Shown: positions 12,170 through 23,770, counted from the first letter of the stretch. The stretch is DNA of 64,000 nt from Paraphaeosphaeria minitans (GCA_015832175.1 WJXW01000015.1:62001-126000), one strand, 5' to 3'. Numbers and translations: made by a program. Notes: generated by a model not told the origin, from the letters alone.

Positions 12170-12945
12170 GCCTCCCCGCCACACGGCATTGAACGTAAAG
12201 CTAAGACGTCGAACAGCATAGACAATCTCGCGCTTGTAGAAGCAAGCTGGTTCGCCACGGTGTTGCAGGCCAGACCAGCACTTTTGGAACCGCTGCCGAA
12301 AAGCGTTCTCAGCCTCTTGTCTAAGAGTGCAACAGACTATGCGCACCTCCGTGTAAGGGACCCCAATCTTTTCAGCAACGAACCACTCCAATTTATCGCG
12401 TCGTGATCGCTTCCCAACCTGTGGTCTTTTCGGGATCCACCGCATAGACGAACACATGAACATATGACTCTCGCCTGGCCATTCCAACACGTTCGGTTCA
12501 TGCGACTCCATGCATGGTAGGGTTCGCACGGTGCAGCCCTCGAATGGGTTCTTTCCTGCTGTTTGTTCGATGTATCGTGCTGCTGAGCTTGTATGCCAGG
12601 CAGGGCAAGGCTCTGGCGACTATAGGCACATGTGATCGCTTGTTTAATCGTAAAGCTTAGACTGCTCTACGTGACACTCGCGGAATCCTGCATCAACTTC
12701 GTCGATCGATTCGTAGCTCACGCCAAACCTGCAGACGAAAGTCCGCATGTCGGCATGCGCATCGTACTGCACTGCCGGTAGGGTTCCAACGGCTGTTCTA
12801 CATGCACGTATTCTTCGCTCTCGTCTGTAGAAATACCACCTATGTGGCTGTCACAGGTTTCTAAAGAGAACTCAAGTGCACTAGCATGGTATAGGGACAG
12901 GCGGGAAACAGCCGGCGCGCGAGGCGTATATGTCGGCAGGGGACG
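12170..12945. other. no certain gene
   Basis: A minus-strand frame of 146 codons (12529-12089) overlaps the end of the previous gene and has no recognisable domain. The remainder appears to be the upstream region of the 13007 gene. Confidence 0.3.
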
Positions 12946-12949
12946 CGAA

Positions 12950-12956
12950 TATAAAG
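12950..12956 (+). promoter_or_regulatory. TATA box upstream of the multi-TM gene
   Basis: TATAAAG lies 51 nt before the ATG at 13007, a plausible core-promoter spacing for a short 5' UTR. Confidence 0.4.
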
Positions 12957-13006
12957 ATCTGCTGTGATCACATAGAAGAATGAAAAGTTCTTTACCTTAG
13001 TTCACC

Positions 13007-13914
13007 ATGCCTGACGTCGTTATTGTCTTTTCTATCACTTGCTTTGCCGTTGGACTCATGTTCAGCGCTCTGGTCACGTATCGAGATTTTCGAGCTCTTA
13101 GAGAGAGACAGCGTTTCACGAGTGTTCCGTGGCAGATCACGCTGGTGACTTTTGATCTCCTTCAAGATGGTTACTTATGTGCTGTCTCGGGTTGACGATC
13201 TTCATGATGGAAAGTCAAAGGCTCAATTGTGCGGAGTTCATCGTTTTGTCGACTGTCCAATCCATGTCAGTGACCAATGTGAGGTGCCTCGTCCATTCCA
13301 CGGAATATACTAATCGGATAGCTTTCACGTCTTCTGCAACCTCTACCCGTCCATTCCTTCGTAAAATTGCCGGCATACGCAATACTGGTAGCCTTAATTA
13401 CGATCAATGCAGTGGCCTATTCACAAGCGTAAGAAACCCTCCATTTCGGTGACATCTACTCATTCAACCCAGTGATGTAATCAATACCTCGGTCTACGAG
13501 TCTGTTATTCTTACGGCCATAGCTGCTTCTTCACTTCTTTCTTGGGGCATCGCATGGCGTCAACGTCGTCTTCACCACTCGTCAGGAGCCAACCCAAACC
13601 GAGATGTGATATGCTTCTTCACGGCATTGGTTGTGTTTAGCGCTCTCGCAACCCTGTTCACTCTCGTGGGCGCTGTCACAGTGGTCATTTTTGGGAGAAC
13701 AGAGAGTGAAAACGGCTATCGGCTTCGCTTCGCGATTCTCACTGTACGCTATAGAGCCAGCTTGATGATATGAACTAACGTGCCGCAGGTATGTGCAGGC
13801 GTCCAGGCATTGGGTATATTTTGCTTCGTTCTAGATGCAACAGAGCGCTATGTGTCATTGATGATGAGTTCTTCATTGATCGAATTGACGGGGAGTCAAC
13901 CATCAACGCAATAG
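13007..13914 (+). CDS. multi-pass membrane protein, five exons, unknown family
   Basis: Assembled from exons 13007-13077, 13167-13278, 13322-13428, 13473-13743 and 13789-13914. The introns are 89, 43, 44 and 45 nt: intron 2 starts GTGAGG and ends TACTAATCGGATAG, intron 3 starts GTAAGA, intron 4 starts GTACGC and has GAACTAAC before CAG. The joined frame has 687 nt (228 aa) with no internal stop, and each join preserves phase. Hydrophobic segments are VVIVFSITCFAVGLMFSALV, WLLMCCLGLTIFMM, YAILVALITINAVAY, ESVILTAIAASSLLSWGIAW, DVICFFTALVVFSALATLF and LTVCAGVQALGIFCFVL, so five or six TMs. No family is recognised. Intron 1 is the least certain. Only a spliced transcript would confirm it. Confidence 0.55.
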
Positions 13915-14676
13915 GCGTATTGGGTACTTTGGTGTGACAATGCTAGCTATTGATCAGAGCTGCCATTATGGCCCGACAAAGTCTTGATCTTGATTGCTAA
14001 GTGCTCGAGGATCAATTTGGATGCAGTGATGACCTACAGGTCGACTCGTGTCCGATGCGTACGGCGCCCGAGGCATAGCCACCGGACGCTCTGGGCATGC
14101 ATATGCAGCCCGACGCAGCTTCAACGCCACGGATGTGTCACCATGCTAAGCATCCCCCGCAAAATGGCGCCGATCCGGATGTTTCACTCATCCTGTAGAT
14201 CGGATGTCTATCATCCTATTTGCTTATAGATCAGACGACGAAGCTGCTATGACTTACCTCATAACGCTAAAGACATAAGCAGGAATAAGAAGCAACGCTC
14301 CTTCCCTATGAATAAGCACAGACTTGAGATCAGATTTCGCTTCCTGCTGAGGCGAAAGCATCAGGATTCCACTGCGAGGGGACTGTTGATCGGGTGCGAG
14401 CAGGCATATGCCCCGTGGTTCTTCACCTTCACAAGGCCCCTGTACAGTGATTCTCGGCAGCCCGGGTGATTGTAGCCCGGGTGATTGTATCACTCTAAGA
14501 GTCGTGGGATAATCACAAGGATGATAGTAAGAGGTTATGGAATGCATACGAATCAACGCTTGTCTCCGACACAGATAGATTCATGTACTCCGATGCATTT
14601 ACTTGAGCCTCCACCCAAGGCCTAGTACTCTTTCCTTCCTATTACTTTTCGGTGCCGCTCATACACACTTCCCATT
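13915..14676. other. intergenic, with a 15-bp tandem duplication
   Basis: No gene is recognised. At 14459-14488 the 15-mer AGCCCGGGTGATTGT occurs twice in tandem. The rest is probably the upstream region of the 14677 gene. Confidence 0.4.
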
Positions 14677-15810
14677 ATGCGCGCATCAATCTACTACGGG
14701 ACAGCAGCTCTTGCTACATTGGCCTGCGCCAGCCCAACAAGCTCGTTGTCTCCTCCATATCACGAAAGAAATGAGCATAAAGGGGGATCTTACTGGGAAG
14801 GCGATAGCTTCAAAGACCTTTCGCCATATCTCCCCGACGGTCTTCCGACCCCTTCCATTGAACAGATCAACGAGATTCAATCACGAGCCCACGGCACGCT
14901 TCCCAACACCACCCTACCCTCGCAACTTAGCAATGACGGCATTACAAACTTCAAGCTCATCGCCTTCAATGAACTTTTTGAAGTTGTCTTCTTCTTCGAG
15001 CTTCTCCAGAACATCACCAACAACGTCGATGGTTACGAACTTGGCGAGGCACGCGACGAGATCCTCGAGGACCTCACTATCATTCTTGCCGTGGAGGAGC
15101 TCCACGCTCTCGGTGCCAACGCTATCCTCCGAGAGAATGGTGTTGATCCAATCGAACCCTGCAGGTACAACTTTCCTGTCAGCGACTACAAGGCCGCCAT
15201 TACACTCGCTGCTACTTTCACCGATGTCGTCCTCGGCGCACTACAGGATATGAACGATATCTTCGCCCAGAACGCTGAGAACGGCCCTGTGCGCCTCATT
15301 TCCTCTGTCATTGGGAATGAAGGCGAGCAAGAAAGCCTCTTCCGCATCATCCAGAAAAAAACTACGCCAGCTCAGCCTTTTCTTACCACGTCAACACGCG
15401 AATTTGCGTTTACTGCGGTCAACAGCCTTGTTGTGCCTGGAAGCTGCCCGAACATTGGGGAGATTCCGCTGCAGATCTTCAAGCCTCTAAACGTCCTTAC
15501 ACAGGACATTGGGCCCATGACCAAGGAGATACAATTCAGCTTCTCGCTGCAGGATGTTGATGTCGACCTAGACGCCTTGTCCTTGGTATTGATTAATGCG
15601 CAGAATAAGCCAATCGTGAAGAAGCTTGAGAATATTGAGGTCGACCACGATCACGGAGTGGCCACTTTCGCGGCCGACTGCGCCTTCAACGAGTCCCTAT
15701 TCTACGGTCTCACTTTCACGGCTGTCACGCACAGTGCATCCTTCTTCAAAGATGCGGGTGATGTTGCAAAGAAGACAATCTTTGGCCCTGGACTCATTGA
15801 GATCGACTGA
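14677..15810 (+). CDS. secreted ferritin-like protein, late sexual development (LsdA) type
   Basis: An intact 377-aa, intron-free gene. An N-terminal signal peptide (MRASIYYGTAALATLACAS) is followed by a helical ferritin-like domain at about residues 80-215 (NFKLIAFNELFEVVFFFELL, DLTIILAVEELHALGANAIL, KAAITLAATFTDVVLGALQD) and a beta-rich C-terminal part ending GPGLIEID. This arrangement is that of the Aspergillus nidulans LsdA group of extracellular proteins. In the ferritin superfamily helices supply Glu/His metal ligands; Glu residues are present at the expected helices, but I cannot assign a di-iron site by eye. The first ATG at 14677 directly precedes the signal peptide. Codon use is regular, and unlike many neighbours the gene carries no lesion. 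Confidence 0.85.
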   Translation: MRASIYYGTAALATLACASPTSSLSPPYHERNEHKGGSYWEGDSFKDLSPYLPDGLPTPSIEQINEIQSRAHGTLPNTTLPSQLSNDGITNFKLIAFNELFEVVFFFELLQNITNNVDGYELGEARDEILEDLTIILAVEELHALGANAILRENGVDPIEPCRYNFPVSDYKAAITLAATFTDVVLGALQDMNDIFAQNAENGPVRLISSVIGNEGEQESLFRIIQKKTTPAQPFLTTSTREFAFTAVNSLVVPGSCPNIGEIPLQIFKPLNVLTQDIGPMTKEIQFSFSLQDVDVDLDALSLVLINAQNKPIVKKLENIEVDHDHGVATFAADCAFNESLFYGLTFTAVTHSASFFKDAGDVAKKTIFGPGLIEID

Positions 15811-16205
15811 AATATTTGGCGGCCTAGGTAGCTTCTCCTAGCGTTCTGAAGATGACATCTGGGATTGGATACAAATGAATGTGTCTTGAATGCTTGGCGC
15901 TTCTCTGTTATTCACGAACATGCACAAGAATCAGTTTTCGATGCGTACACAATCTTGGAGACTGCGTTAAGTCTCGTGCTTAATCATTTGTACGGATTAA
16001 GCGTCGTACGGCTATGATCGTACGGAAACTTACTTCGATAACTTAAGGTTCACTAACTTACCTAATATCTTTTGCTTTGTAAGAATATCCAAATTCAAAT
16101 CACGCGCTTGTCGCCCAAATAGGATCCTACCACTATTCTACTTATCGAACCGGAAATAAATGCCCAGCGATTAGAAATTCATATCCTATTAGATATCACC
16201 AGTAA
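15811..16205. other. AT-rich intergenic stretch
   Basis: No coding frame. The motif CGTACGG (or GTACGG) recurs three times between about 15991 and 16025. The stretch includes the 3' flank of the LsdA-like gene. Confidence 0.4.
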
Positions 16206-16208
16206 TTA

Positions 16209-16651
16209 CTAGCTTTTCATGAGCGCTGTGAGGTCCTGCATGAATGTCTTATTCCTCTTTGCCCCCTTCTTGATGACCTTCTTGCCCATCGTAGCCCACT
16301 GTTGCAAGACTCCCAACAACTTTTCCTTCTTCTAGCGCTTCTACTCTTGCTTCCAGTTCCTGAATCCTAATTATGGCCGTTGATAGAGCCAAGGATTCCT
16401 AAATGGACGTGAGACCTGCTCATTTTGTCAAGCATTGTAGAGGCTGACTGTTTTGGAACCCTTTCCCTCAACAATGCGTCCGGCGTAGTCCGAGTGCGAA
16501 TCTTCGAAGTGAACTCGCCTTTTATTAGAGCGATCTGCATATTGACCGCCCTGGCGCATGGGGCGTGGCTGCAATGGCACACGGCCATGCGGATTTGCCC
16601 ACGCTGAGGCTGGCTGCCATGATGGTAGGTAAGCGCGTGGTGGAAGTACAC
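16209..16651 (-). pseudogene. possible coiled-coil/basic-tail gene remnant
   Basis: On the minus strand the stretch ending at TAG 16209-16211 reads LQQWATMGKKVIKKGAKRNK followed by FMQDLTALMKS, a basic C-terminal tail. Just upstream, in another frame, is the heptad run RIQELEARVEALEEGK, and further up ALIKGEFTSKIRTRTTPDA. The pieces lie in different frames, so this is either a gene with unresolved introns or a frameshifted remnant. I cannot name the family. Confidence 0.3.
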
Positions 16652-16659
16652 AAATTGTC

Positions 16660-17381
16660 ACTAACCTGACTTTGCTCGTCTCGGCATGTCCCTTCTTTGG
16701 ACATTCTCACATCTTATACACCATCGTAGAGTGCTGTCCTCAATGGTATCGAAGGATTCGGCGGAAATTTTCGACATGGGTGGTTAGGGATGCTCTAAAG
16801 CTGGTGACGAAGTCGGAAGAAGTGAATGAAGCGAAGTGGAAGGTACGTCTTTTTTCTTCCCCTGCTACGGCGGCGGAGAGAGCAAGGCACACACGATGGA
16901 CTCCACAGACGTAGACTCAGCTGCTGCCTTCCGTTCATACATACCCCCTGCGCGACGCAACTACGCTAAAGCAATACTGCGCCACATACGACGAGCGCAC
17001 TGGTCGCTAGTGAAATCGCAACAACTCCTCCTTCCCACCTTGTCTTCCCGCTGCAAGGCACGGGTACGCGAGACTGCCACCCGTCCGCCACAGTGTCACT
17101 AGCGCCAGCTACGCCGCCCGTTGGCATGGAGGATCCGTGCGGAGTACAAAATCGTGAACCATCCAGCCAGGCATGGGGGCATCTCCCATCCTGAGCTCGA
17201 ACGAATGCGAGCCTTGGACGATCTCGATATGTACGCTTCGGTCATAGATCTTTTGACGCCTTCAAGCCAGGGCTCTTGAGTCATATCAGCGGAAGGGCAA
17301 CCGCAAACCCAGGCCGTTTCCGACCCACAGCGGCACTGTTGCACTAGGAATCGGCCGTGACGACCTCACTGGGGCTTTGAG
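16660..17381. other. no recognised gene
   Basis: Short overlapping frames only, none with a recognisable domain. Confidence 0.35.
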
Positions 17382-18000
17382 ATGTCCAGAAAGCCTTTTC
17401 GGATGGCGCAGAGGAAGCAGGAGCGTAATCCAAGAGTTTTCTTCGCACGCTCCATTGGACACCTTTCCTCTATCATGATTCTCAGCCTTCTCATCGGGTT
17501 CCTTTCTTGCTTCGCGAGCGAGCGTGTTCTGAGCATTGTGCTCTTGTTCAATAATGCTTCCTGGCTTTGGAAGAACGAGCACGAGCGCTTCGGGGAGAGA
17601 ACGGTGGATCTTGTCTTCAGCATTTATTGAGCGGCCCTATCAATAGCTGGAATAGTCGCTATCACGGTCGCATTAACCACAGACACTGAGCCCCAACCCT
17701 GTCATTTTGTGTAGCTATCAGCTATTCGCCGGTGCGAATGTGAGTGTACTCTCGACCTCACTAAGTGTAGCTTACTTGCACGGCTTATGGCATCAAAGAT
17801 TCGCGACGAGCTGTATGATGAGTTTACGGGAGCATCGTGTGGATGGCACCTGACGTTGCCTTATATATATTGTGCGGGACCACTTCCATCCCTTTGTTCC
17901 TTCTGCTTGTAGGCAGGGACGATTTCTTTTACGAGTATACATTACTCTCTCGCACTGCCATGGTGTCGATTGTGTCGTGGGCGCTGTAAACCACCTGGGC
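17382..18000 (+). pseudogene. possible membrane-protein remnant
   Basis: 17382-17630 reads 82 codons with the hydrophobic run IMILSLLIGFLSCFASERVL. After the TGA at 17628-17630 the same frame continues AALSIAGIVAITVALTTDTE. Later frames add YQLFAGANVSVLSTSLSVAY and, near 17870-17990, PLFLLLVGRDDFFYEYTLL. The hydrophobic pieces in three frames suggest a multi-pass membrane protein with introns or frameshifts that I could not assemble. Family unknown. Confidence 0.3.
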
Positions 18001-18810
18001 TCGGGAAAACCCATTCTGAATCGTGTGCGCACGTTACGACGGTCCGTCGCTGCTGGCAGCGTTATGTCAGATTCATGGAGCGACTGTTCAAATTAGGTTA
18101 CCATTTGCCAACGTGCGAACAAGCGCGATCCGGCAGGACATTGTCTTGCTCACTGTGCTCAGCATTGACAACGGGACGCAGATCGTGAACTTCCAGGGTC
18201 AGAGGTCGCCACCTACTTGCATACGGTCCGCTTCGATAAAGAAAGGCGGCGGAGCAGCGACATCACCACGGATGGGCCGAAATTAAGAGAAAATGCCTTA
18301 AACAGGGAGCTAGAGGCAATGGCATCCCAAAGGAGGTGAACAAGGAGGTAGACTGGGGCCTCAGACCGTCTCATTAATGCTCGTATGTCTCTCAAACAGA
18401 GCACTGACGCAGTTAGGGTGGTGAGGCGCGGGTTTGTCTTGTGATAGGACTTCCTCCGCCAGTCGACTGGGTAGATCCTGCCGCTCTTCATGCGTCCGGG
18501 TCATGCAGCCTGGTGTCTGTGCGAATAACCATGGGGCCAGTCTCAACGTCCTAGCATGGTGGCTTGCGCCAGTGTTATTGGCGGCAAGGGATGAGGCATA
18601 TAAGGTCACTACGAGTCCATCCTGGTTCGGGTCTATTCAACGACACGTTCTCCTATCTTCTGCTTCGTCAGCTGCACCTTGTCCGCCATCGAGGGTTCTA
18701 CGTTCCCAACTCAGTCGACGCTATACCACCAGCAAGAATACAGCATGGTCGAGGTACGTCAACGATGTTCAATCAGATACTAGTATCGATGCTGAAGGAG
18801 TACCTAGGCC
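18001..18810. other. no certain gene
   Basis: Several open frames overlap (for example 18023-18286 and 18564-18842), none with a family pattern. An upstream exon of the 18811 gene may lie here, but no splice site pair was convincing. Confidence 0.3.
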
Positions 18811-19679
18811 ATGGACGTGACGAGCCGGAACTGTCTCTCTGACTCCGAAGGAGCTGTTTTCTCGAGTTCTAGGGAGATATTGCCTGACAATAATTCCGCG
18901 GAGGCGCAAGCAGCAAATATCTTGTGCGCATTTGGGATTTGCACGGTGAGACAAGCCGACGCAAATGCTAGTCCGACTGTGGAGCTATGTCTTCCAAAGC
19001 ACGCTGGGGAATCCACTGCTTCTCAAACGGGAGGCGATGTCGGTCAAGCCATGGGACCGGCACCAGAGCCAGAAGGGTCGGAAGCAAGCCGTAGCATGCC
19101 AAGCGTGAAGCAGGAAACCTCAGGTACCTCTCTTACTTCCGGTTGGCAGCAAGAACACTAACATATGAACAAGACATGCCTATTCCGGTCTATGAATCCG
19201 ATGAGACCTCTGATACCAGCACCATTGGTGACAATGGCGATCACCCCATTGTGATTAGTGATGACGAAATGAACTCAGACCATGAACGTTGCAGCAAAAT
19301 GGATGCAAAGAAGACGATCACGAAAGGCCCGCACGCAAGGGAAAGACCTTTCGCGCATGAACTACCTAGTACGTCATTACTAAGTGCTTTCGGAACCTGG
19401 CTTACGCTATCATGTGCGGTAGTAAACATAGCTGCGTTATTCGCTCACTTTGGCTGCAAATTTGACGATGCCGAAAAGCGTGTCCGCGATATCATGAGTT
19501 ATCTAGCAGCCTTAGATGATCGGTTCGAGGAGCTAAGAAGAAAAGCTAATAAAGACACGTATACTATTCGGAAACTCCAAGACGAAGTCAACTGGCTAAA
19601 GAGGAGAAGAAATGAAATTGAAGGTGTCAGAGCTGGACAAAGGGATCATGAATCTAGAAAGAGAGTACGCAGAGCTTGA
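18811..19679 (+). CDS. two-exon protein with SUMO-interacting-like motif, one TM and coiled coil
   Basis: Exon 1 (ATG 18811 to 19123) and exon 2 (19174-19679) are joined by a 50-nt intron (19124-19173: GTACCT, branch CACTAAC, ends ACAAG), which puts KQETS and DMPIPVYESDE in one frame. The product is about 272 aa. Visible parts in order: a Ser/Pro-rich acidic N-terminus; PIVISDDE (about 19244-19267), which fits a SUMO-interacting motif (hydrophobic core followed by acidic residues); one hydrophobic segment LTLSCAVVNIAALFAHFGC; then a coiled coil with KLQDEVNWLK. Near 19605 the heptad pattern appears to continue in the +1 frame (see findings). Family not recognised. The true start may be upstream. 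Confidence 0.5.
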
Positions 19680-19740
19680 AGCTGGGAACGGCGTAACGGA
19701 CACAGAAGCTTTGTCTTTGGAGCATCGTCAGATAGAATGA

Positions 19741-20689
19741 GGAGTGGAATGATAAGGGTAGAGAGGTACGTAGAGTGGGTGGAGTGGAAGAAACCCTCTC
19801 TCTACAATCCCCAAGCATAGCAGCTTCGTAGGGTGTATCCAGGTAGAAAGGGGCACAATCATGTTAACCGCAATTCTGTTATAAGGTGCATAGGTAGATC
19901 CTATAGTAGTCAAGTGTACATATTGATAAGTACTCGAGTGGCGTCGACCCGCAGAGTGAGGTGCTAGGGTCGTTCGCGTGAGTCTTTGAAGCAAGCAGTC
20001 GTCAAATCACGTCAAGAGGTACGAAGACCCGTTTCTTGCAACATCATATATTACGACTCTCTTGCTGCTTCATGGGATTTCGGCAGACGTTCTGCAGCAC
20101 GCGTCCCAAATACAATGACCTTATGCACCATACACGTCGCTAATCGAGAAAATAAAATACAACGTAGAAGGAGCATTCTACTACCAGAAACCCCATATCC
20201 CGTGATAGATAACAGGTGCGGCAAATGGCGCACCCCAACACAACTCCTTTCGAAATCGCCCAGCCAACGGTCTCCCGCTCGTGCGAACGATGTCTGCCAA
20301 CAGGTATACCTTCCTCCGTCACAAGCAAGGTGCTCACGAAGTCGGAATCAGCCAGGCAAACGCTTCGCATCCACTGCCCCCCACGCTGCGAAACCTGTAG
20401 GGCGGTATTCCTCTGCTGACTCTCCAATTCCGGGGCCGAAACGTAGCACGTAGGTACTGGATTGTGGCGATGGATCATTCAACCGCAGCTACTAGGTCGC
20501 TCGAAGATGGCCTGTCCTAGATTTCAGTGTCGCGACTTCTTCGCCCTGAGCAGTCAGACGGACGTTCAAGGCGGTCACTAGGCCATCTCTACCTCACTTT
20601 TTGAACATTCGACTGCATCTATGCCCTATCCGCTAAAGGAGGCCTTCCTTGTCGACATCAAGCGCCCACTTGTGGAAGACGCCATCGGG
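19741..20689. other. no recognised gene
   Basis: Only short frames without domain signal. A minus-strand frame 20478-20140 (112 codons) has unremarkable composition. Confidence 0.35.
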
Positions 20690-22065
20690 TAGAAGGTGCA
20701 ACAGCGCCATCACCTACATCGCGTCGACTGGGCCATGCCGTTCCACTCAAATATCGCCCGTACTATCTCCTGCGTGCAGGCAGGACGCTTGGCCTGTCCT
20801 TGCTTGGACAAGCTTCCCGTCGGCTTCCTTTTTCAGTTGGCCGAGACGGCGTGCAGTACTGCCCATTCTGTGTTCCTCGGCCACACCTGCGCCCGCGCCC
20901 GCTTGACGAACTACCGGCAGTCCTCTGCGTGCGCGGCAGGTGCTGCAACGAGGACGCATGTCGACTCGGCGTGCCTAGATCCCGGCTCCAGTTCCTCGTC
21001 GCTCGCCTCACGCCGCCTCTCTATTTGCAAGCAGCGGGGCGAGCTATGCTTCGCTCCCTTGCCCCGGAGCTACACAGGCGACATGCGGAGGAAGCTATCG
21101 TCCTCCGGAGGCTGGCACTCCAACGACTACGTAGTGCTTTCGGGAATCGCATCCAGCAGCTTGTCGTACACCACCTCCCAGCTGCGCAACTGCGCCGCCG
21201 CCTCAGCTCGCCACCGCTGGGACCGGGGCGGTTTCTTCAGCGCCTAGAGAGTAAAGGTCAACATCTGTCCCACCGCTGCTAAGTATAGCCGGTTCGCTCC
21301 CTCCGACTCGGCTAATCAACCTGTCGTCTTTCCCACGTCGCCCTTTGGCACCGAGTGGAAGTAGTGTACCGTCTTAGGATTGTCTCCCGTCCGCAGGAAG
21401 ATATACGCTTCGCCTATGCATACGCACCCGAACTCCACTCCAATCCTGATCATGTAGGAGAACGCCTGGGTGATGACAGCAGCAATCAGCCGGCGGAAGC
21501 GGTCTCTCAGTGTCTCGTCTTCGTGGCACTGCACCACCTCATCGAGTACCATCTCGCCCAGCCCCTCGTAGATGTTGCCAAGCGGGAGCTTATGCTGCGC
21601 TTTGAATTCTTGAATGAAGGCTGCAACGCGATTCTGTGCGTTCCGGGTCGTGCCGGTGTTGTACACACAGAACTGGTCGACCCGAGGACGCGATGAGGCT
21701 GCTACTCTGGCGCGACCGGCGGCCTCCGCTTGGGTCGTGCCTGTCGAGCCCGACAACCCTAACGCTCTCGCTCTGGCCTGTAGGCGCGGTGGCTGCCGTT
21801 GCTTAGTCCCGGACACCGTCAGCTGCTCCATGCCTTCGCCCAGCTGCGGTTTTGGGATGGCCGACAGTGCTGCCAACAGTATGGCGTAGACTGCGAACCC
21901 CATAGGGCGACAAGAGCCGCACTCGTGTAGCGTTGCTTGTGCGTACCGCGGTTGCAGATTGAGAAGCGTGATTTTGACGACTAGCAATGGGAAGCGCAGG
22001 GGTGGGTAAAGACCTCTGTCGGGTTCGTCATGGATGGGATCGATTCGGGGTATGCGTACGGACAA
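20690..22065 (-). pseudogene. fungal kinase-associated family gene, decayed
   Basis: On the minus strand 22065-21316 is open (249 codons) and carries the family stretch around FRRLIAAVITQAFSYMIRIG, GCVCIGEAYIFLRTGD and VHYFHSVPKGDVGKTTG. This matches the N-terminal, nuclease-fold-like part of the large fungal family whose C-terminus is a protein-kinase-like (FunK1-type) domain. Downstream the same frame stays recognisable through stops: TGA after KTTG where relatives have GW; NRLYLAAVGQMLTFTL then TAG; RSWEVVYDKLLDAIPESTT then TAG; and LECQPPEDDSFLRMSPV then TAG. A Cys motif (GQYCTPSRPTEKGSRREACP) lies in another frame near 20850. The kinase domain is not visible. The start codon was not found. 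Confidence 0.6.
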
Positions 22066-22479
22066 CGTTTTCGCTGCTGCGTCTCGACGGTGGAAGAGGC
22101 TCTTGGGCAGACAGGATCACGGGTCGCTTTCCGGAAAGGCCAGTTGTGCTGGTAGAGTCGCATTCCGTATACGGATTCGAGATGTTGGTGTCGGCTTTTC
22201 GCTTCCCTAAATTGTTTTTCGTCCGCCTTGGCGGGTCTGTTATTATAGTGAGTTTTTTTCGTTCGTACCGTCGAGGCCACAGTCGACTGCTTCTACTGTC
22301 AGAATGTGTACGTTACAAATCAGAGAGATGGGCATATCGCTACCGATGAAGACCTTTCGCCCGCAGCCGATGGCTTTGACCGCTTCCTTAGTAGATTTAT
22401 GTACGCCGTCTTGTAGATCCATCGATGGAGATGGGTTTTCAGCCAACAAAAGGTCAGCGGTCTGGCAATGCTTCATTCG

Positions 22480-22890
22480 GGGCCAACGTACGTCTCTCTG
22501 TATATAGGAACTTCATGGGAAAGATTCTTGCGGGATGTTGTCGAGTTTCCAGGGACTCGTAATCGTCGTCCACGGTCTACGATTTCGCTCCAAAGTACAG
22601 GATCATAGGTAGTCAACAACTCGTCCAGCTCTTTATCGATCGTGTCGGGAGTCGATGCAGAGTCAGGCAGAGCGTCTAGGTCCTGTGGAAGTTCTTGGAC
22701 ACTTTTTGCACTCCGTTGGATCGTACACGTTTACAGAATCGTATGGCACCACCACGTTCTGTAGCGCATGGGAGGCCCAAACGCCCCGTAATGTCGCGAA
22801 TCGGCGGTTCTTGACTGCCGAAGAATACTGCGCAGTCGTCCCTACTCCAATCCTGAAGCGTAGGATCTCTCATAGTGAATGGTGTCCGTT
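22480..22890 (-). pseudogene. unknown gene remnant, two frames
   Basis: On the minus strand about 22875-22680 reads in one frame GVGTTAQYSSAVKNRRFATL and continues through VVVPYDSVNVYDPTECKKC. From about 22710 to 22490 another frame reads QELPQDLDALPDSASTPDT followed by ELDELLTTYDPVLWSEIVDR. Both have natural composition and probably belong to one gene with a frameshift or unresolved intron. Family unknown. Confidence 0.35.
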
Positions 22891-23770
22891 CGTAAGTATC
22901 ATTCGGGGTCGATTCCGATGAGAGGCGCCTGAGGATGCAAGCTCACTGCTAGGTTTTCTTCTTCGACATAGACGAAGGAAGATAGAGAGTAGTGATGGAA
23001 GCTAGTCCCGAGTGAGTTAGCAAGTTTGATGGCTCGAGCTTGCACGCTAGCATTGAAAAGGCGGAGCTGTCGAGGATGCTAACCGCTACAGACGCCGCTG
23101 GCTTACGGCGACCGTAAGCAAATAATCTTCACGCTGTGGTTTCCGAGAGTTTGCCCGATGATGCTAATGCTAATGCTAATTGCAGGCCATACGACATTCT
23201 TCATGCTTACCTGTTCCATTAGCTCGCAGGCCACCCAAGCTCGCGGCTGTCCGATCAAGAAGTTTTTGGATGGACGAGATGCAGGATAGGACGGTTTTGG
23301 CTGATGCGGTCGTTCTTCGAAGGTACTGCACTGCACGGACACTCTTGCGGAGCCATCCCGTCAGAGGTCCCCTGATTGCACGTTCTCGGGTTGTGATCAG
23401 CGTGCGACAGGGCAAATAGCATTTCTGTCGTCATCGTTATTCGTACTCACATCTGTGGGAGAGTGTCACCAAATGCCAGCCTGCTCGAGAGGAAAGTGTT
23501 CTGCCGATGGAGTTACGATGGACGATTCTGTCAGCTAAACAACATGCTCCCACCGGTATGATCCTCGACAGGAATTGTATCTAGGCTATCGGCCCGCATA
23601 TGGTGAAAGTTGATGCTAAGATGCCGTTATGGTGTAAAATTGAAAACTAAGCATGTCAGTTTTGGTGGAAGCGAATGGCATCGGTGAGTGCGCGAAATGC
23701 GGTGTCGTGGCAGCTCATCTCAATGGCCCTCCTGAACGACATCTCATGATTTCCCACTGCAGACAGTAAG
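22891..23770. other. no recognised gene
   Basis: No coding signal. A short ATGCTA repeat (three copies) lies at 23161-23179. The right part is the 3' flank of the FAD-linked oxidase. Confidence 0.4.

Noticed and set aside
20800..21282. Long plus-strand frames in this GC-richer stretch
   Set aside because: They are antisense to the kinase-family pseudogene, whose minus-strand frame shows family similarity; the plus-strand translations do not.
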